DNA of 64,000 bases from Streptomyces cinnabarinus (GCF_027270315.1 NZ_CP114413.1:3038001-3102000); one strand, 5' to 3'; counted from the first letter of the stretch, positions 17,222 to 27,065 are shown. Numbers and translations are program-made. The notes: generated by a model not told the origin, from the sequence alone.

Positions 17222-19927
17222 TCAGCGGTGGTCGCTGCCCTCGGACTCGGAGGCCGCGCGGCCGGCTTCGAGCCGCGCGACCGGGATGCGGAACGGGGAG
17301 CAGGAGACGTAGTCCAGGCCGACCTCGTGGAAGAAGTGGACGGACTCCGGGTCGCCGCCGTGTTCGCCGCAGACGCCGAGCTTGAGGTCGGGGCGGGTCT
17401 CACGGCCCGCCTTCGCGGCGGCCCTGACCAGTGAGCCCACGCCGTCCTTGTCGATCGTCTCGAACGGGCTGACGCCGAAGATGCCCTTCTCCAGGTAGGC
17501 CGTGAAGAACGAGGCCTCCACGTCGTCCCGGCTGAAGCCCCACACCGTCTGGGTGAGGTCGTTCGTACCGAAGGAGAAGAACTCCGCCGCCTCCGCGATC
17601 TGCCCCGCGGTCAGCGCGGCACGCGGCAGCTCGATCATCGTGCCGATCGACAGCTTGAGCTTGACGCCGGTCGCGGCCTCGACCTCCGCGATGACCTGGT
17701 CGGCCTCCTCGCGGACGATCTCCAGCTCCTGGACCGTGCCGACGAGCGGGATCATGATCTCGGCACGCGGGTCGCCCTTGGCGTTCTTGCGCTCGGCGGC
17801 CGCCTCCGCGATCGCGCGGACCTGCATCGTGAACAGGCCGGGGATGACCAGGCCCAGGCGTACGCCGCGCAGACCCAGCATCGGGTTCTGCTCGTGCAGC
17901 CGGTGCACCGCCTGGAGCAGTCGCAGCTCGTTCTCGTGCGGCTCCTGACGGGACTCCGCGAGGGCCACGCGCACCGACAGCTCGGTGATGTCGGGCAGGA
18001 ACTCGTGCAGCGGCGGGTCGAGCAGACGGATCGTCACCGGCAGGCCGTCCATCGCGGAGAACAGCTCCACGAAGTCCTGCTTCTGCATCGGCAGCAGCGC
18101 CTTCAGGGACTCCTGGCGCTCGGCCTCGGTGTCGGCCAGGATCAGCCGCTCGACCAGCTCCCGCCGGTCACCGAGGAACATGTGCTCGGTGCGGCACAGC
18201 CCGATGCCCTGGGCGCCGAAGCGACGGGCGCGCATCGCGTCCTCGGCGTTGTCCGCGTTGGCGCGTACTCGCAGCCGGCGCTTGCGGTCGGCGAACGCCA
18301 TGATGCGGTGCACGGCCTCGACCAGCTCGTCGGCGTCCTGCGCACCGGCGTGCATCCGGCCCTCGAAGTACTCCACGACGGGAGACGGGACCACCGGGAC
18401 CTCGCCCAGGTAGACCTTGCCGGAGGAGCCGTCGATGGAGATGACGTCGCCCTCCTCCACCACATGCCCGCCGGGGACGGTCATCCGGCGGCGCTTGGTG
18501 TCGACCTCCAGCTCCTCCGCGCCGCAGACACAGGTCTTGCCCATGCCGCGCGCGACCACGGCCGCGTGGGAGGTCTTGCCGCCGCGCGAGGTCAGGATGC
18601 CCTCGGCCGCGATCATGCCGTCGAGGTCGTCGGGGTTGGTCTCCCGGCGGACCAGGATGACCTTCTCTCCCGAGCGCGACCACTTCACCGCGGTGTAGGA
18701 GTCGAAGACCGCCTTGCCGACCGCCGCGCCCGGCGAGGCGGCGATGCCCCGGCCGACCTGCTCGACCTTGGCCTCCTCGTCGAACTTCGGGAACATCAGC
18801 TGCGCGAGCTGGGCGCCGTTGACGCGCTGGAGCGCCTCGGCCTCGTCGATCAGGCCCTGGTCCACGAGCTGCGTGGCGATCCGGAAGGCCGCGCCCGCCG
18901 TGCGCTTGCCGACACGGGTCTGGAGCATCCACAGCTGACCGCGCTCGATGGTGAACTCGATGTCGCAGAGATCCTTGTAGTGGTTCTCCAGCGTCGCCAT
19001 GATCTGCATGAGCTGGTCGTACGACGTCTTGTCGATCGACTCCAGCTCCGCGAGCGGGACGGTGTTGCGGATACCCGCCACCACGTCCTCGCCCTGGGCG
19101 TTCTGGAGGTAGTCGCCGTAGACGCCCTGGTGGCCGGAGGCGGGGTCACGGGTGAAGGCGACACCGGTGCCGGAGTCCGGGCCCAGGTTGCCGAAGACCA
19201 TGGAACAGACGTTGACGGCGGTGCCCAGGTCGCCGGGGATGCGCTCCTGGCGGCGGTAGAGCTTGGCGCGGTCGGTGTTCCAGGAGTTGAAGACCGCCTC
19301 GATGGCGAGGTCCATCTGCTCGCGCGGGTCCTGCGGGAAGTCCCGGCCGGCCTCGGTCTTGACGATCTTCTTGAACTTGGTGACCAGCCGCTTGAGGTCG
19401 GCCGCCTCCAGCTCGGTGTCGACCGTGACCTTCTTGGCCGCCTTCGCCGCGTCCAGCGCGTCCTCGAACAGCTCGCCGTCGACCCCGAGGACCGTCTTGC
19501 CGAACATCTGGATCAGCCGGCGGTAGGAGTCCCAGGCGAAGCGGTCGTCGCCGGCCTGCTTGGCGAGGCCCTGCACCGACTTGTCGGAGAGGCCGATGTT
19601 CAGGACCGTGTCCATCATGCCGGGCATGGAGAACTTGGCACCGGAGCGGACCGACACAAGGAGGGGGTTGTCGGCCTGGCCGAGCTTCTTGCCCATCTTG
19701 GCCTCAAGGGCGTCGAGGTGCGCACTCACCTCGTCACGCAGTGCCGCCGGCTCCTCGCCGCTTTCCAGGTAGACCTTGCAGGCCTCGGTGGTGATGGTGA
19801 AGCCGGGAGGTACCGGGAGGCCCAGGTTGGTCATCTCGGCGAGGTTCGCACCCTTACCGCCCAGAAGGTCCTTGAGCTCCTTGTTGCCCTCGGTGAAGTC
19901 GTAAACGAACTTTTTGTTTTCCGACAC
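17222..19927 (-). CDS. ppdK: Pyruvate, phosphate dikinase
   Basis: 901 aa from GTG 19927 (GAGGAG upstream; the frame runs on to 20059 without a better start). It starts VSENKKFVYDFTEG, then the ATP-grasp domain with GGKGANLAEM. The phospho-His domain has His454 in GGKTSHAAVVARGMG. The C-terminal PEP/pyruvate TIM barrel has GIGLCRTEHMF, GTNDLTQT and the catalytic Cys in GVCGEHGGDP. Length and motifs are canonical. It interconverts pyruvate, ATP and phosphate with PEP, AMP and pyrophosphate, probably anaplerotic or gluconeogenic here. The first bases downstream of the stop hold the paired terminators. Confidence 0.98.
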   Translation of the reverse strand: MSENKKFVYDFTEGNKELKDLLGGKGANLAEMTNLGLPVPPGFTITTEACKVYLESGEEPAALRDEVSAHLDALEAKMGKKLGQADNPLLVSVRSGAKFSMPGMMDTVLNIGLSDKSVQGLAKQAGDDRFAWDSYRRLIQMFGKTVLGVDGELFEDALDAAKAAKKVTVDTELEAADLKRLVTKFKKIVKTEAGRDFPQDPREQMDLAIEAVFNSWNTDRAKLYRRQERIPGDLGTAVNVCSMVFGNLGPDSGTGVAFTRDPASGHQGVYGDYLQNAQGEDVVAGIRNTVPLAELESIDKTSYDQLMQIMATLENHYKDLCDIEFTIERGQLWMLQTRVGKRTAGAAFRIATQLVDQGLIDEAEALQRVNGAQLAQLMFPKFDEEAKVEQVGRGIAASPGAAVGKAVFDSYTAVKWSRSGEKVILVRRETNPDDLDGMIAAEGILTSRGGKTSHAAVVARGMGKTCVCGAEELEVDTKRRRMTVPGGHVVEEGDVISIDGSSGKVYLGEVPVVPSPVVEYFEGRMHAGAQDADELVEAVHRIMAFADRKRRLRVRANADNAEDAMRARRFGAQGIGLCRTEHMFLGDRRELVERLILADTEAERQESLKALLPMQKQDFVELFSAMDGLPVTIRLLDPPLHEFLPDITELSVRVALAESRQEPHENELRLLQAVHRLHEQNPMLGLRGVRLGLVIPGLFTMQVRAIAEAAAERKNAKGDPRAEIMIPLVGTVQELEIVREEADQVIAEVEAATGVKLKLSIGTMIELPRAALTAGQIAEAAEFFSFGTNDLTQTVWGFSRDDVEASFFTAYLEKGIFGVSPFETIDKDGVGSLVRAAAKAGRETRPDLKLGVCGEHGGDPESVHFFHEVGLDYVSCSPFRIPVARLEAGRAASESEGSDHR

Positions 19928-20332
19928 GGGTCCCAACTCCTCGAGGACTCGGTGGCTGCCCTGACGGCGAGGAACATACCCAGATCGAAGGCGCCTGGGT
20001 ACGTCCACTTGTGCGTCATGCGCCTGTAACCAGTCGTCAGCCAGAGGATCGAAAGTCAAAGCTTGGCAAGGAAGCGCGCCGTGATGTGTTCAGTTCTTGA
20101 ACGAATACACCCTCACGGACCCCTAATTCCGCTCACATGAGCGCCTATCCACACGTCTGAGTTCGATCGATGAACGATCAGGGGGTGGCACCGAGTGCCA
20201 CCCCTTGGAGAAGTGCAGTAGCCCAAGATTCGCTCATCTGAGCGCAACCCTTATCAAGGGTGGCGAGAATCACGCTGTCACAGGCGACGGGATTTCACCA
20301 TGCGGACGTGACTTGGGACGGAAACGCGACGG
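19928..20332. promoter_or_regulatory. Upstream region of ppdK with two identical-type palindromes
   Basis: A 405-bp intergenic region with no convincing gene. CGCTCA-ca-TGAGCG (20130-20143) and CGCTCA-tc-TGAGCG (20231-20244) are two 14-bp dyads exactly 101 bp apart. The pair suggests cooperative binding of one repressor, possibly with looping. The regulator is unknown. The ppdK promoter must lie here on the reverse strand. Confidence 0.5.
20182..20204 (-). terminator. Hairpin downstream of the ROK gene
   Basis: A perfect 9-bp stem GGGGTGGCA / TGCCACCCC with a 5-nt loop lies 128 bp after the ROK stop and upstream of ppdK. It could end the ROK transcript. A role as attenuator for ppdK is less likely because it lies about 255 bp before that start. 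Confidence 0.5.
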
Positions 20333-21535
20333 TCATACGCCGAGCGCGAGGAGCCGCTCCTCGGCCCGCTCGGGGGCGTACAGGTACTCCACGACCAGCG
20401 CACCCGCCCCGACCAGCCCGGCCCGCTCCCCCAGCCGTGAGGTGACGACCTCCAGATGAGCGGTGGAGCGCGGTAGCGCCCGCTGGTAGAGCAGCTCTCG
20501 TACGCCGGTCAGGAACGGCGTTCCGGCCAGATCGCCCGCGATCATCAGCACCCCGGGGTTCAGCAGGGTCACCACCGTCGCCAGCACATCCCCGACCTGC
20601 CGTCCCGCCTCCCGGGCGAGCCCGACCGCCTCCGGATGCCCGGACGCCAGCAAGTCCCGCACATCCGAGCCGGAGGCCGCCCGCACCCCGGCCTCGGCCA
20701 GCCGCCGGGCCACGGCACCGCCGCTGGCGACGGCGGCGAGACAGCCGTAGGACCCGCAGCGGCACAGGACGTCGGCGCCCACCCGGATATGGCCGATGTC
20801 CCCGGCGCCGCCGTCGATGCCCCGGAAGAGCGAGCCGTCGACCACGACGCCCGCGCCGATGCCGGTGGAGACCTTGACCAGGACGAACGCGGAGCAGTCG
20901 GGGTAACCGACGCGCTGTTCGCCGTACGCCATGAGGTTGGCGTCGTTGTCCACCAGGACCGGTACCCGGGGTGCGCCGGTGTGCTCGGTGAGGGATCGGG
21001 CGAGGCGGCCCCTGATGTCGTAGCCGTCCCAGCCGGGCATGATCGGCGGCTGGACGACCCGGCCGGTCTCGCTGTCGACCGGCCCCGGGACGGCGACGCC
21101 GATGCCGCAGACCTCGTCCGCCCGGTGTCCGGCCTTCTCCAGCAACTCGGCGAACCAGCGTCCCAGCTCCCCGAGGACGACCTCCGGCCCGTCCTCGACG
21201 ATCAGCGTGCCGCCGTGCTCGGCGAGGATCTCGCCGGTCAGCGACAGGACGGCGGCGCGGGCGTGCCGGGTGTCGAGGTCGGCGGCGAGGACCACGGCGT
21301 GCGCGTCGTCGAATTCCAGGGTGATGGAGGGGCGTCCGCCCAGCGGGGAGTCGACCGGCCCGCCGGCGCCCTCGCGCAGCCAGCCCGCGCGGAAGAGCCG
21401 GTCCAGGCGCTGACCGACGGTGGCCCGGGAGAGCCCCGTCACCTGTTGCAGGGCACCGCGCGTCGTGGCCCGGCCGCTGCGGACCAGTTCGAGCAGATCG
21501 CCGGCGCTGACCTGACCTCGACTCGTCATGCGCAC
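20333..21535 (-). CDS. ROK-family transcriptional regulator
   Basis: 400 aa (ATG 21535; ATG 21529 is also possible). An N-terminal MarR-like helix-turn-helix (TTRGALQQVTGLSRATVGQRLDRLFRAGWLRE) is followed by a sugar-kinase-like ROK domain with the ATP/sugar region VLVDNDANLMAYGE. The ROK signature and zinc site GIDGGAGDIGHIRV...CRCGSYGCLAAVASG have the conserved Cys triad. It is divergent from the two glycosidase genes across 115 bp, so it probably represses them in response to a sugar. Confidence 0.94.
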   Translation of the reverse strand: MRMTSRGQVSAGDLLELVRSGRATTRGALQQVTGLSRATVGQRLDRLFRAGWLREGAGGPVDSPLGGRPSITLEFDDAHAVVLAADLDTRHARAAVLSLTGEILAEHGGTLIVEDGPEVVLGELGRWFAELLEKAGHRADEVCGIGVAVPGPVDSETGRVVQPPIMPGWDGYDIRGRLARSLTEHTGAPRVPVLVDNDANLMAYGEQRVGYPDCSAFVLVKVSTGIGAGVVVDGSLFRGIDGGAGDIGHIRVGADVLCRCGSYGCLAAVASGGAVARRLAEAGVRAASGSDVRDLLASGHPEAVGLAREAGRQVGDVLATVVTLLNPGVLMIAGDLAGTPFLTGVRELLYQRALPRSTAHLEVVTSRLGERAGLVGAGALVVEYLYAPERAEERLLALGV

Positions 21536-21650
21536 CCCCTTGTGTTTCTCAAGTTTGCCTTACATATTGAGTTTTGCGTGTTAAATAGACGTAACCCCAC
21601 TGCGGCTACCACCGAACCGTTCAGCCCAGTCGTCTCCCGGGGAGTCCCGC
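21536..21650. promoter_or_regulatory. AT-rich divergent promoter, ROK regulator versus glycosidase operon
   Basis: Unusually AT-rich for this genome (TTACATATTGAG, GTGTTAAATAG). CTCAAGTTTGC (21549-21559) and TTGAGTTTTGC (21568-21578) form near-direct repeats, and CTCAA/TTGAG also give a short dyad. These are candidates for ROK binding, but nothing decisive is visible. Confidence 0.4.
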
Positions 21651-23081
21651 GTGGAACGCACCGCCCAGCTCGTCGCCCGCCCAGCGCAGCGGACCATTGC
21701 ATACGACCCGGCCGACCGGTCGTCGTCCATGCACACCAGGGCCGCCCGGGTCCTGGAGTCCAACTGGACGGGCGCCTCCACGGTCCCCTCGCGCGGCCTG
21801 TATCCGCACCAGTGGTCCTGGGACTCGGCGTTCATTGCGATCGGACTGCGGCACCTGTCGCCGTTACGGGCCCAGACGGAGCTGGAGACGCTGCTGACCG
21901 CCCAGTGGGGCGACGGACGCGTCCCGCACATCGTCTTCAACCCCTCCGTCCCGCTGGACGCGTACTTCCCGAGCCCCGACTTCTGGCGCTCCTCGACCGC
22001 GGGGCGCGCTGCGGGCGCCCCGCGCACCGTACAGACGTCCGGCATCGTGCAGCCACCGGTGCACGCGCTGGCCGCCTGGCTGGTGCACCGCGCGGACCCC
22101 GGGCTGTCCCGCGGCCGCGGCTTCCTGGCCCGGATCTACCCGCGACTGGCCGCCTGGCACCGCTATCTGCTGCACCGGCGGGACCTGGGCGGCGGCGGTC
22201 TGGCCTCGGTCGTCCACCCCTGGGAGCAGGGCATGGACAACAGCCCCTGCTGGGACGCCCCGCTGGCCCGCGTCCTGCCCGCCCCGGCCCGCTCCTTCCG
22301 CCGCGCCGACCTCGACCACGGCGCCCCCGAGGACCGGCCGACGGATCTGGACTACGGGCGGTACGTACGGCTGGCGACGGACTACCGGGACGCCGGGTAC
22401 GCCGACGGCAAGGGTGCCTTCGCGGTGGAGGACCCGGCGTTCAACGCCCTGCTCATCGCCTCCGAGCACGCCCTGGCCCGGATCGCCTGCGAACTGGGCG
22501 CGACCGGCACCGCCCGCCACGCGCGCGCCGAGCGCCTGACGACGGCGCTGCTGGACCGGCTGTGGGACCCGGAGCGCGGGATGTTCTTCTGCCGGGATGT
22601 GCGCGGCGGTGGCCTGATCCCCGAGCGGGGTGTGTCCGGCCTGATCCCGCTCCTGCTGCCCACGCTCCCGAGGGAGATCACGGCCGCCCTCGTCCGCACC
22701 GCGCGCGGACCGCACTTCTCGCTCGACGACACCACCCGCCTGGTCCCGAGCTACGACCTGCTCGGCGAGGCCTTCGACCCGCAGCGCTACTGGCGGGGCC
22801 CCGCCTGGTTCAACACCGCCTGGCTGCTGGAGCGCGGCCTACGCACCCACGGTGAGCGGGATCTGGCGGACGGACTGCGCAGCTCGGTACTGGAGTTGGC
22901 CGAGTCGTCGGGATTCGCCGAGTACGTCGACCCGTACACGGGCGCGGCCTGCGGCACGACCGACTTCAGCTGGACGGCCGCGCTGGCGCTGGACCTGCTG
23001 CACGACGAGCCGGCGCAGGACACGCACGACATCGGGGAAACCAAGCAAATCAAGGACATCAAGGGAGGGGACCGGGGATGA
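21651..23081 (+). CDS. GH63-like (alpha/alpha)6-barrel glycoside hydrolase
   Basis: 476 aa from GTG 21651 (GGAG upstream). Motifs of the GH63/MGH1-like clan are present: HQWSWDSAFIAIGL (acid Asp), YWRGPAWFNTAWLL, and FAEYVDPYTGAACGTTDFSWTAALALDLL (catalytic-base Glu and FSWTAA motif). There is no signal peptide, so it is cytoplasmic. It overlaps the next gene by ATGA and is divergent from a ROK regulator. The substrate is probably a small alpha-glucoside, mannoside or glycogen-derived sugar; it cannot be told from the sequence. Confidence 0.88.
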   Translation: MERTAQLVARPAQRTIAYDPADRSSSMHTRAARVLESNWTGASTVPSRGLYPHQWSWDSAFIAIGLRHLSPLRAQTELETLLTAQWGDGRVPHIVFNPSVPLDAYFPSPDFWRSSTAGRAAGAPRTVQTSGIVQPPVHALAAWLVHRADPGLSRGRGFLARIYPRLAAWHRYLLHRRDLGGGGLASVVHPWEQGMDNSPCWDAPLARVLPAPARSFRRADLDHGAPEDRPTDLDYGRYVRLATDYRDAGYADGKGAFAVEDPAFNALLIASEHALARIACELGATGTARHARAERLTTALLDRLWDPERGMFFCRDVRGGGLIPERGVSGLIPLLLPTLPREITAALVRTARGPHFSLDDTTRLVPSYDLLGEAFDPQRYWRGPAWFNTAWLLERGLRTHGERDLADGLRSSVLELAESSGFAEYVDPYTGAACGTTDFSWTAALALDLLHDEPAQDTHDIGETKQIKDIKGGDRG

Positions 23082-25018
23082 CGGACCGCCATCATCTACT
23101 CGTGCACGGAGAGACGTTCGCCGCCGTGGGCGACGGCGGGGACATCAGCGGTGTCCGGGGCGCCGGCAGCTCCCCGGACGGCCTGTTCACACGGGACGCC
23201 CGCCATCTGAGCCGCTGGCAGCTGACGCTGGACGGCGCGGTGCCGGAGGCACTGTCCCCCGTGGCCGACGGGGACACGGCGCGCTGCGTCCTGGTCCCCC
23301 GGGGCGGCCGCCAGGAGCCACCGGCGTACACGCTCTTCCGCGAACAGGCCGTTGGGGACGGCTCGTTCGTCGAGTCGCTGCGGGTGACCAGCAACCTGCC
23401 GACCCCCACCACGGTCCGGCTGGCCATCACGGCGGACGCCGACTTCACGGACCAGTTCGAACTCCGCTCCGACCACCGCACCTACGCCAAGTCGGGCGCC
23501 GTCCGCTCCCGCCAAGTCCTCGACCACGGCGTGGAGTTCGCCTACCAGCGGGGCGAATGGCGTTCGTGCACCACGGTGACGGCCGAGCCCGCGCCGGACG
23601 CGGTGGAGGAGACCGGCACCGGCGCCAGGCGCCTCGTATGGACCCTGGAACTGGCCCCGCACGGCACGACGGAGCTGGCCTTACGCGTAATGGCCCGCCC
23701 CCACGGCGACAAACGAGCCCTGCGGGTCCCCCGCTCCCCCGCCGCCCTCAACGAGCAACTACTGGCCCTGGAAGGCGAGTTCGTAGAGGGCGTCCCCTTC
23801 CCGACGGGCTGGCCGGAACTGGCCGCGGCCTGTGCCCGGGGCCTGGCGGACCTGGCCTCGCTCCAGATCCCGGCGACGGGCCCGGACGGCGAAGAGGTCC
23901 GCGTCCCCGCCGCGGGAGCCCCCTGGTTCCTCACCCTCCTGGGCCGGGACGCCCTGCTCACCTCCCTCTTCGCCCTCCCCTACCGCCCCGGCCTGGCGGC
24001 GGCCACCCTCCCCGCGCTGGCCGCGACCCAGGCCACCGAGACCGGCGCGGGCGCCGTGGCCCAGCCCGGCAAGATCGTGCACGAGGTCCGGCACGGCGAG
24101 CTGGCCCACTTCGGCCAGGTGCCGTACGGCCGCTATTACGGCTCGGTGGACGCGACCCCCCTCTTCCTGGTCCTGCTGGGCGCGTACGTGGAACAGACCG
24201 GCGAAACGGAGCTCGCCCGCCGCCTGGAACGGCACGCCCGAGCGGCCGTCGCCTGGATGCTGGACCACGGCGGCCTGACCTCCCGCGGCTACCTGGTCTA
24301 CCGGGCCGACCGCGGCGGCCTCGCCAACCAGAACTGGAAGGACTCCCCCGGCGCGATCTGCTGGTCCGACGGCACCCGCGCGAGCGGCCCGGTGATGGCG
24401 GCGGGCGCGCAGGGCTACGCGTACGACGCCCTGCGCCGCACGGCATGGCTGTCGCGGACGGTGTGGGAGGACGAGACATACGCGGCCCTGCTGGAGCAAG
24501 CGGCGGGCGACCTGCGGGACCGCTTCCAACGGGACTTCTGGATGCCGGAGCGCTCCTTCCCCGCGCTGGCGCTGGACGGCGAGGGCCGCCAGGTGGACGC
24601 GCTGGCGTCGGACGCGGGCCACCTGCTCTGGTCCGGCCTGCTGGACAAGGAGTACGGCGAACAGGTGGGCCGCCGCCTATTGGAGCCGGACTTCTTCTCG
24701 GGCTGGGGCGTCCGGACCCTGGCCGCCGGCCAACCGGCGTACCACCCCCTCTCGTACCACCGAGGCTCGGTCTGGCCGCACGACAACGCCCTGATCACCC
24801 TGGGCCTGGCCCGCTACGGCCTGCACGACGAGGCCCGCACGGTGGCACACGCGCTGGTGGACGCGGCGACGACCACGGGCCACCGCCTGCCGGAGGTCCT
24901 GGCGGGCTACGGCCGCGAATCGCACTCCGAGCCGGTCCCGTACCCCCACGCCTGCGTCCGCGAGTCCCGCTCTGCGACGGCCCCGTTGGCGCTGCTGACG
25001 GCTGTGGGCGGGGCGTGA
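23078..25018 (+). CDS. Glycogen-debranching-enzyme-like protein (amylo-alpha-1,6-glucosidase family)
   Basis: 646 aa. The N-terminal beta domain (residues 1 to about 215; HLLVHGETFAAVGDGGDISG, GLFTRDARHLSRWQLTLDG) is a GDE N-terminal domain. The C-terminal (alpha/alpha)6 barrel has APWFLTLLGRDALLTSLFAL and YHPLSYHRGSVWPHDNALIT. No signal peptide is seen. Its ATG overlaps the previous gene's stop, so the two are made together. It is probably an alpha-glucan or oligosaccharide-degrading enzyme; the linkage specificity is unknown. Confidence 0.9.
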   Translation: MTDRHHLLVHGETFAAVGDGGDISGVRGAGSSPDGLFTRDARHLSRWQLTLDGAVPEALSPVADGDTARCVLVPRGGRQEPPAYTLFREQAVGDGSFVESLRVTSNLPTPTTVRLAITADADFTDQFELRSDHRTYAKSGAVRSRQVLDHGVEFAYQRGEWRSCTTVTAEPAPDAVEETGTGARRLVWTLELAPHGTTELALRVMARPHGDKRALRVPRSPAALNEQLLALEGEFVEGVPFPTGWPELAAACARGLADLASLQIPATGPDGEEVRVPAAGAPWFLTLLGRDALLTSLFALPYRPGLAAATLPALAATQATETGAGAVAQPGKIVHEVRHGELAHFGQVPYGRYYGSVDATPLFLVLLGAYVEQTGETELARRLERHARAAVAWMLDHGGLTSRGYLVYRADRGGLANQNWKDSPGAICWSDGTRASGPVMAAGAQGYAYDALRRTAWLSRTVWEDETYAALLEQAAGDLRDRFQRDFWMPERSFPALALDGEGRQVDALASDAGHLLWSGLLDKEYGEQVGRRLLEPDFFSGWGVRTLAAGQPAYHPLSYHRGSVWPHDNALITLGLARYGLHDEARTVAHALVDAATTTGHRLPEVLAGYGRESHSEPVPYPHACVRESRSATAPLALLTAVGGA

Positions 25019-25163
25019 AGACCCGGTTGGCCGACCGTTTGCCCGGTGTTTGCCGAGCGCTGGTCCGGCAGGGCTGAACAGCGACGGGAACGGGCCCGTA
25101 CGAACCTACGGCGGGCCCGAACCCCCAGCCCACCCCGCCAGGGCCGCACGGAAGGACCACCGG

Positions 25164-27065
25164 GTGCCTGTCTCCACGCGCCTAAGCCACCCCGAGGGCA
25201 CACCACCCCAAGAGCCGACACCCGACGAACCGACAAAGGCCGAGCGGGACGAACCCGCAGCCGAGCCGGAGGCGCAGGAAGACGAACCCGCAGCCGAGCC
25301 GGAGGCGCAGGAAGACGATCCCGCAGCCGCCGACGGCGAGAACCCGCCACCGGGGCCACCCGCACCCGACGACGAGAGCAGCACCGGTGGTGCGGTTGGA
25401 AACGAAGATCTGGCCGAAGGCGAAGCCGAGGCCGGAAGCCGACGAACCCTCCGCTGGACCGTCACCGCCCTCTCCGCCGCCCTGGTCCTTGCCACCCTCC
25501 TCCTCCCCAACAGCCTCGCCGCCCTACGCCCCAACCGCTTCACCCGCATCCCCGCGGAAGCGATCGTCGGCGCCGCGATCCTGCTCTCCCTCCCCCGCCG
25601 CCCAAGAACCATCGCCGCGGCCCTCGCCGGCACCCTCCTCGGCACCCTGACCATCCTCAACTTCCTGGACATGGGCTTCCGCGAGTACCTCGGCCGAGGC
25701 TTCAACCTCGTCCTCGACTGGTCCCTCCTGGACGACGCCCAGTCGTACATGAAGGACTCGATGGGCGAGGCCACCACCCTCACCGCCACCATCGCCGCGG
25801 TACTCCTCGCCGTACTCCTCCTCGTGGTCACCGCCCTGGCCACGGTCCGACTCGGAAACGTCCTGGCCGACCACAAGGAAAGGGCGGCCAAGGCCACCCT
25901 CATAGCCGGCACCGTCTGGATCACCTGCTCCGCCCTCGGCCTCCAGCTCGCCGGACTGCCCATCGCCTCGGACCGGGCGGTCTCCGCACTGGCCATCCAG
26001 GCGAAGCGCGTACAGGACACCCTCAGGGACGAGGCGGCCTTCGCGAAGGAGGCCAAGGAGGACAGCTTCGGCGCGACCCCCGCGGCCCAGCTTCTCCCCG
26101 ACCTGCGCGGCAAGGACGTCATCTTCACCTTCATCGAGAGCTACGGCCGCAGCGCGATCGAGGACCCGGTCATGGCCCCCGGAGTGACCAGCACCCTGGA
26201 AGCGAGCACCGAGTCCCTCGACCAGGCGGGCTACAAGGCCAAGAGCGGCTGGCTGACCTCGGCGACCTACGGCGGCAGCAGCTGGCTCGGCCACTCCACG
26301 TTCCTCTCCGGCCTGTGGATCGACAACCAGCAGCGCTACCGCACGGTGACCTCGGGCGACCACCTGACCCTCACCAAGGCGTTCCAGAAGACCGGCGCCT
26401 GGGACACGGTGGGCATCATGCCGGGCATCCAGAAGGGCTGGCCGGAGGCCGGCTTCTACGGCCTGGACAAGGTCTACGACGCTTTCCAACTCGGATACCA
26501 AGGACCGAAGTTCAGCTGGTCGACCATGCCCGACCAGTACGCGCTCGAAGCCTTCCAGCGCCAAGTCCACGGCAAGAAGCGCGACAAGCCCCTGATGTCG
26601 GAGATCATCCTGACCTCCAGCCACCAGCCCTGGGCCCCCATCCCGGAACTGGTCGACTGGGACGACCTCGGCGACGGCTCCTTCTTCGGCCCCATCCAGA
26701 AGGCGGGCAAGAAGCCGCAGGACATCATCACGGACACCACCAAGTCCCGCGAGGAATACGGCAAGTCGATCGAGTACTCGGTCACGTCCCTGACCCAGTG
26801 GCTGGAGCGCTACGGCACCGAGGACACGGTCCTGGTCTTCCTCGGCGACCACCAGCCGATCGCCCGGGTCAGCGGCGACAAGGCGAGCCGGGACGTCCCG
26901 GTCTCCATCGTGGCGAAGGACCCGAAGGTCCTGGACAACATCACCGGCTGGAACTGGACCGACGGTCTACAGCCCGCTCCCGACGCCCCCGTCTGGAAGA
27001 TGGACACCTTCCGAGACCGCTTCCTGACGGCCTACGGCTCCACCCCGCACCCCACCAAGGATTAG
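25164..27065 (+). CDS. Membrane-anchored sulfatase/LTA-synthase-like protein
   Basis: 633 aa from GTG 25164 (GAAGGA at 25151-25156). Residues 1-90 are a cytosolic, acidic Pro/Glu/Asp-rich tail made partly by a 33-bp tandem repeat (DEPAAEPEAQE twice). About four membrane helices follow (residues 92-265). The extracellular alkaline-phosphatase-fold domain has IFTFIESYGRSAIED, TYGGSSWLGHSTFLSG, and VFLGDHQP near the end. LtaS uses a catalytic Thr; here the first-motif residue is Ser in ESYGRS. The probable role is transfer or hydrolysis of phosphoglycerol/phosphate groups at the cell surface. The stop lies in a hairpin shared with dusB. Confidence 0.86.
   Translation: MPVSTRLSHPEGTPPQEPTPDEPTKAERDEPAAEPEAQEDEPAAEPEAQEDDPAAADGENPPPGPPAPDDESSTGGAVGNEDLAEGEAEAGSRRTLRWTVTALSAALVLATLLLPNSLAALRPNRFTRIPAEAIVGAAILLSLPRRPRTIAAALAGTLLGTLTILNFLDMGFREYLGRGFNLVLDWSLLDDAQSYMKDSMGEATTLTATIAAVLLAVLLLVVTALATVRLGNVLADHKERAAKATLIAGTVWITCSALGLQLAGLPIASDRAVSALAIQAKRVQDTLRDEAAFAKEAKEDSFGATPAAQLLPDLRGKDVIFTFIESYGRSAIEDPVMAPGVTSTLEASTESLDQAGYKAKSGWLTSATYGGSSWLGHSTFLSGLWIDNQQRYRTVTSGDHLTLTKAFQKTGAWDTVGIMPGIQKGWPEAGFYGLDKVYDAFQLGYQGPKFSWSTMPDQYALEAFQRQVHGKKRDKPLMSEIILTSSHQPWAPIPELVDWDDLGDGSFFGPIQKAGKKPQDIITDTTKSREEYGKSIEYSVTSLTQWLERYGTEDTVLVFLGDHQPIARVSGDKASRDVPVSIVAKDPKVLDNITGWNWTDGLQPAPDAPVWKMDTFRDRFLTAYGSTPHPTKD
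25248..25313 (+). repeat. 33-bp tandem repeat in the sulfatase N-terminal tail
   Basis: Two identical 33-bp units (25248-25280 and 25281-25313) start GACGAACCCGCAGCC, with a partial third copy at 25314-25329 carrying one change. Each encodes DEPAAEPEAQE, so copy-number change keeps the frame. Confidence 0.9.

Noticed and set aside
20182..20204. Riboswitch or attenuator upstream of ppdK
   Set aside because: A lone 9-bp hairpin, far from the start and on a symmetric sequence; it fits a terminator of the ROK gene better.
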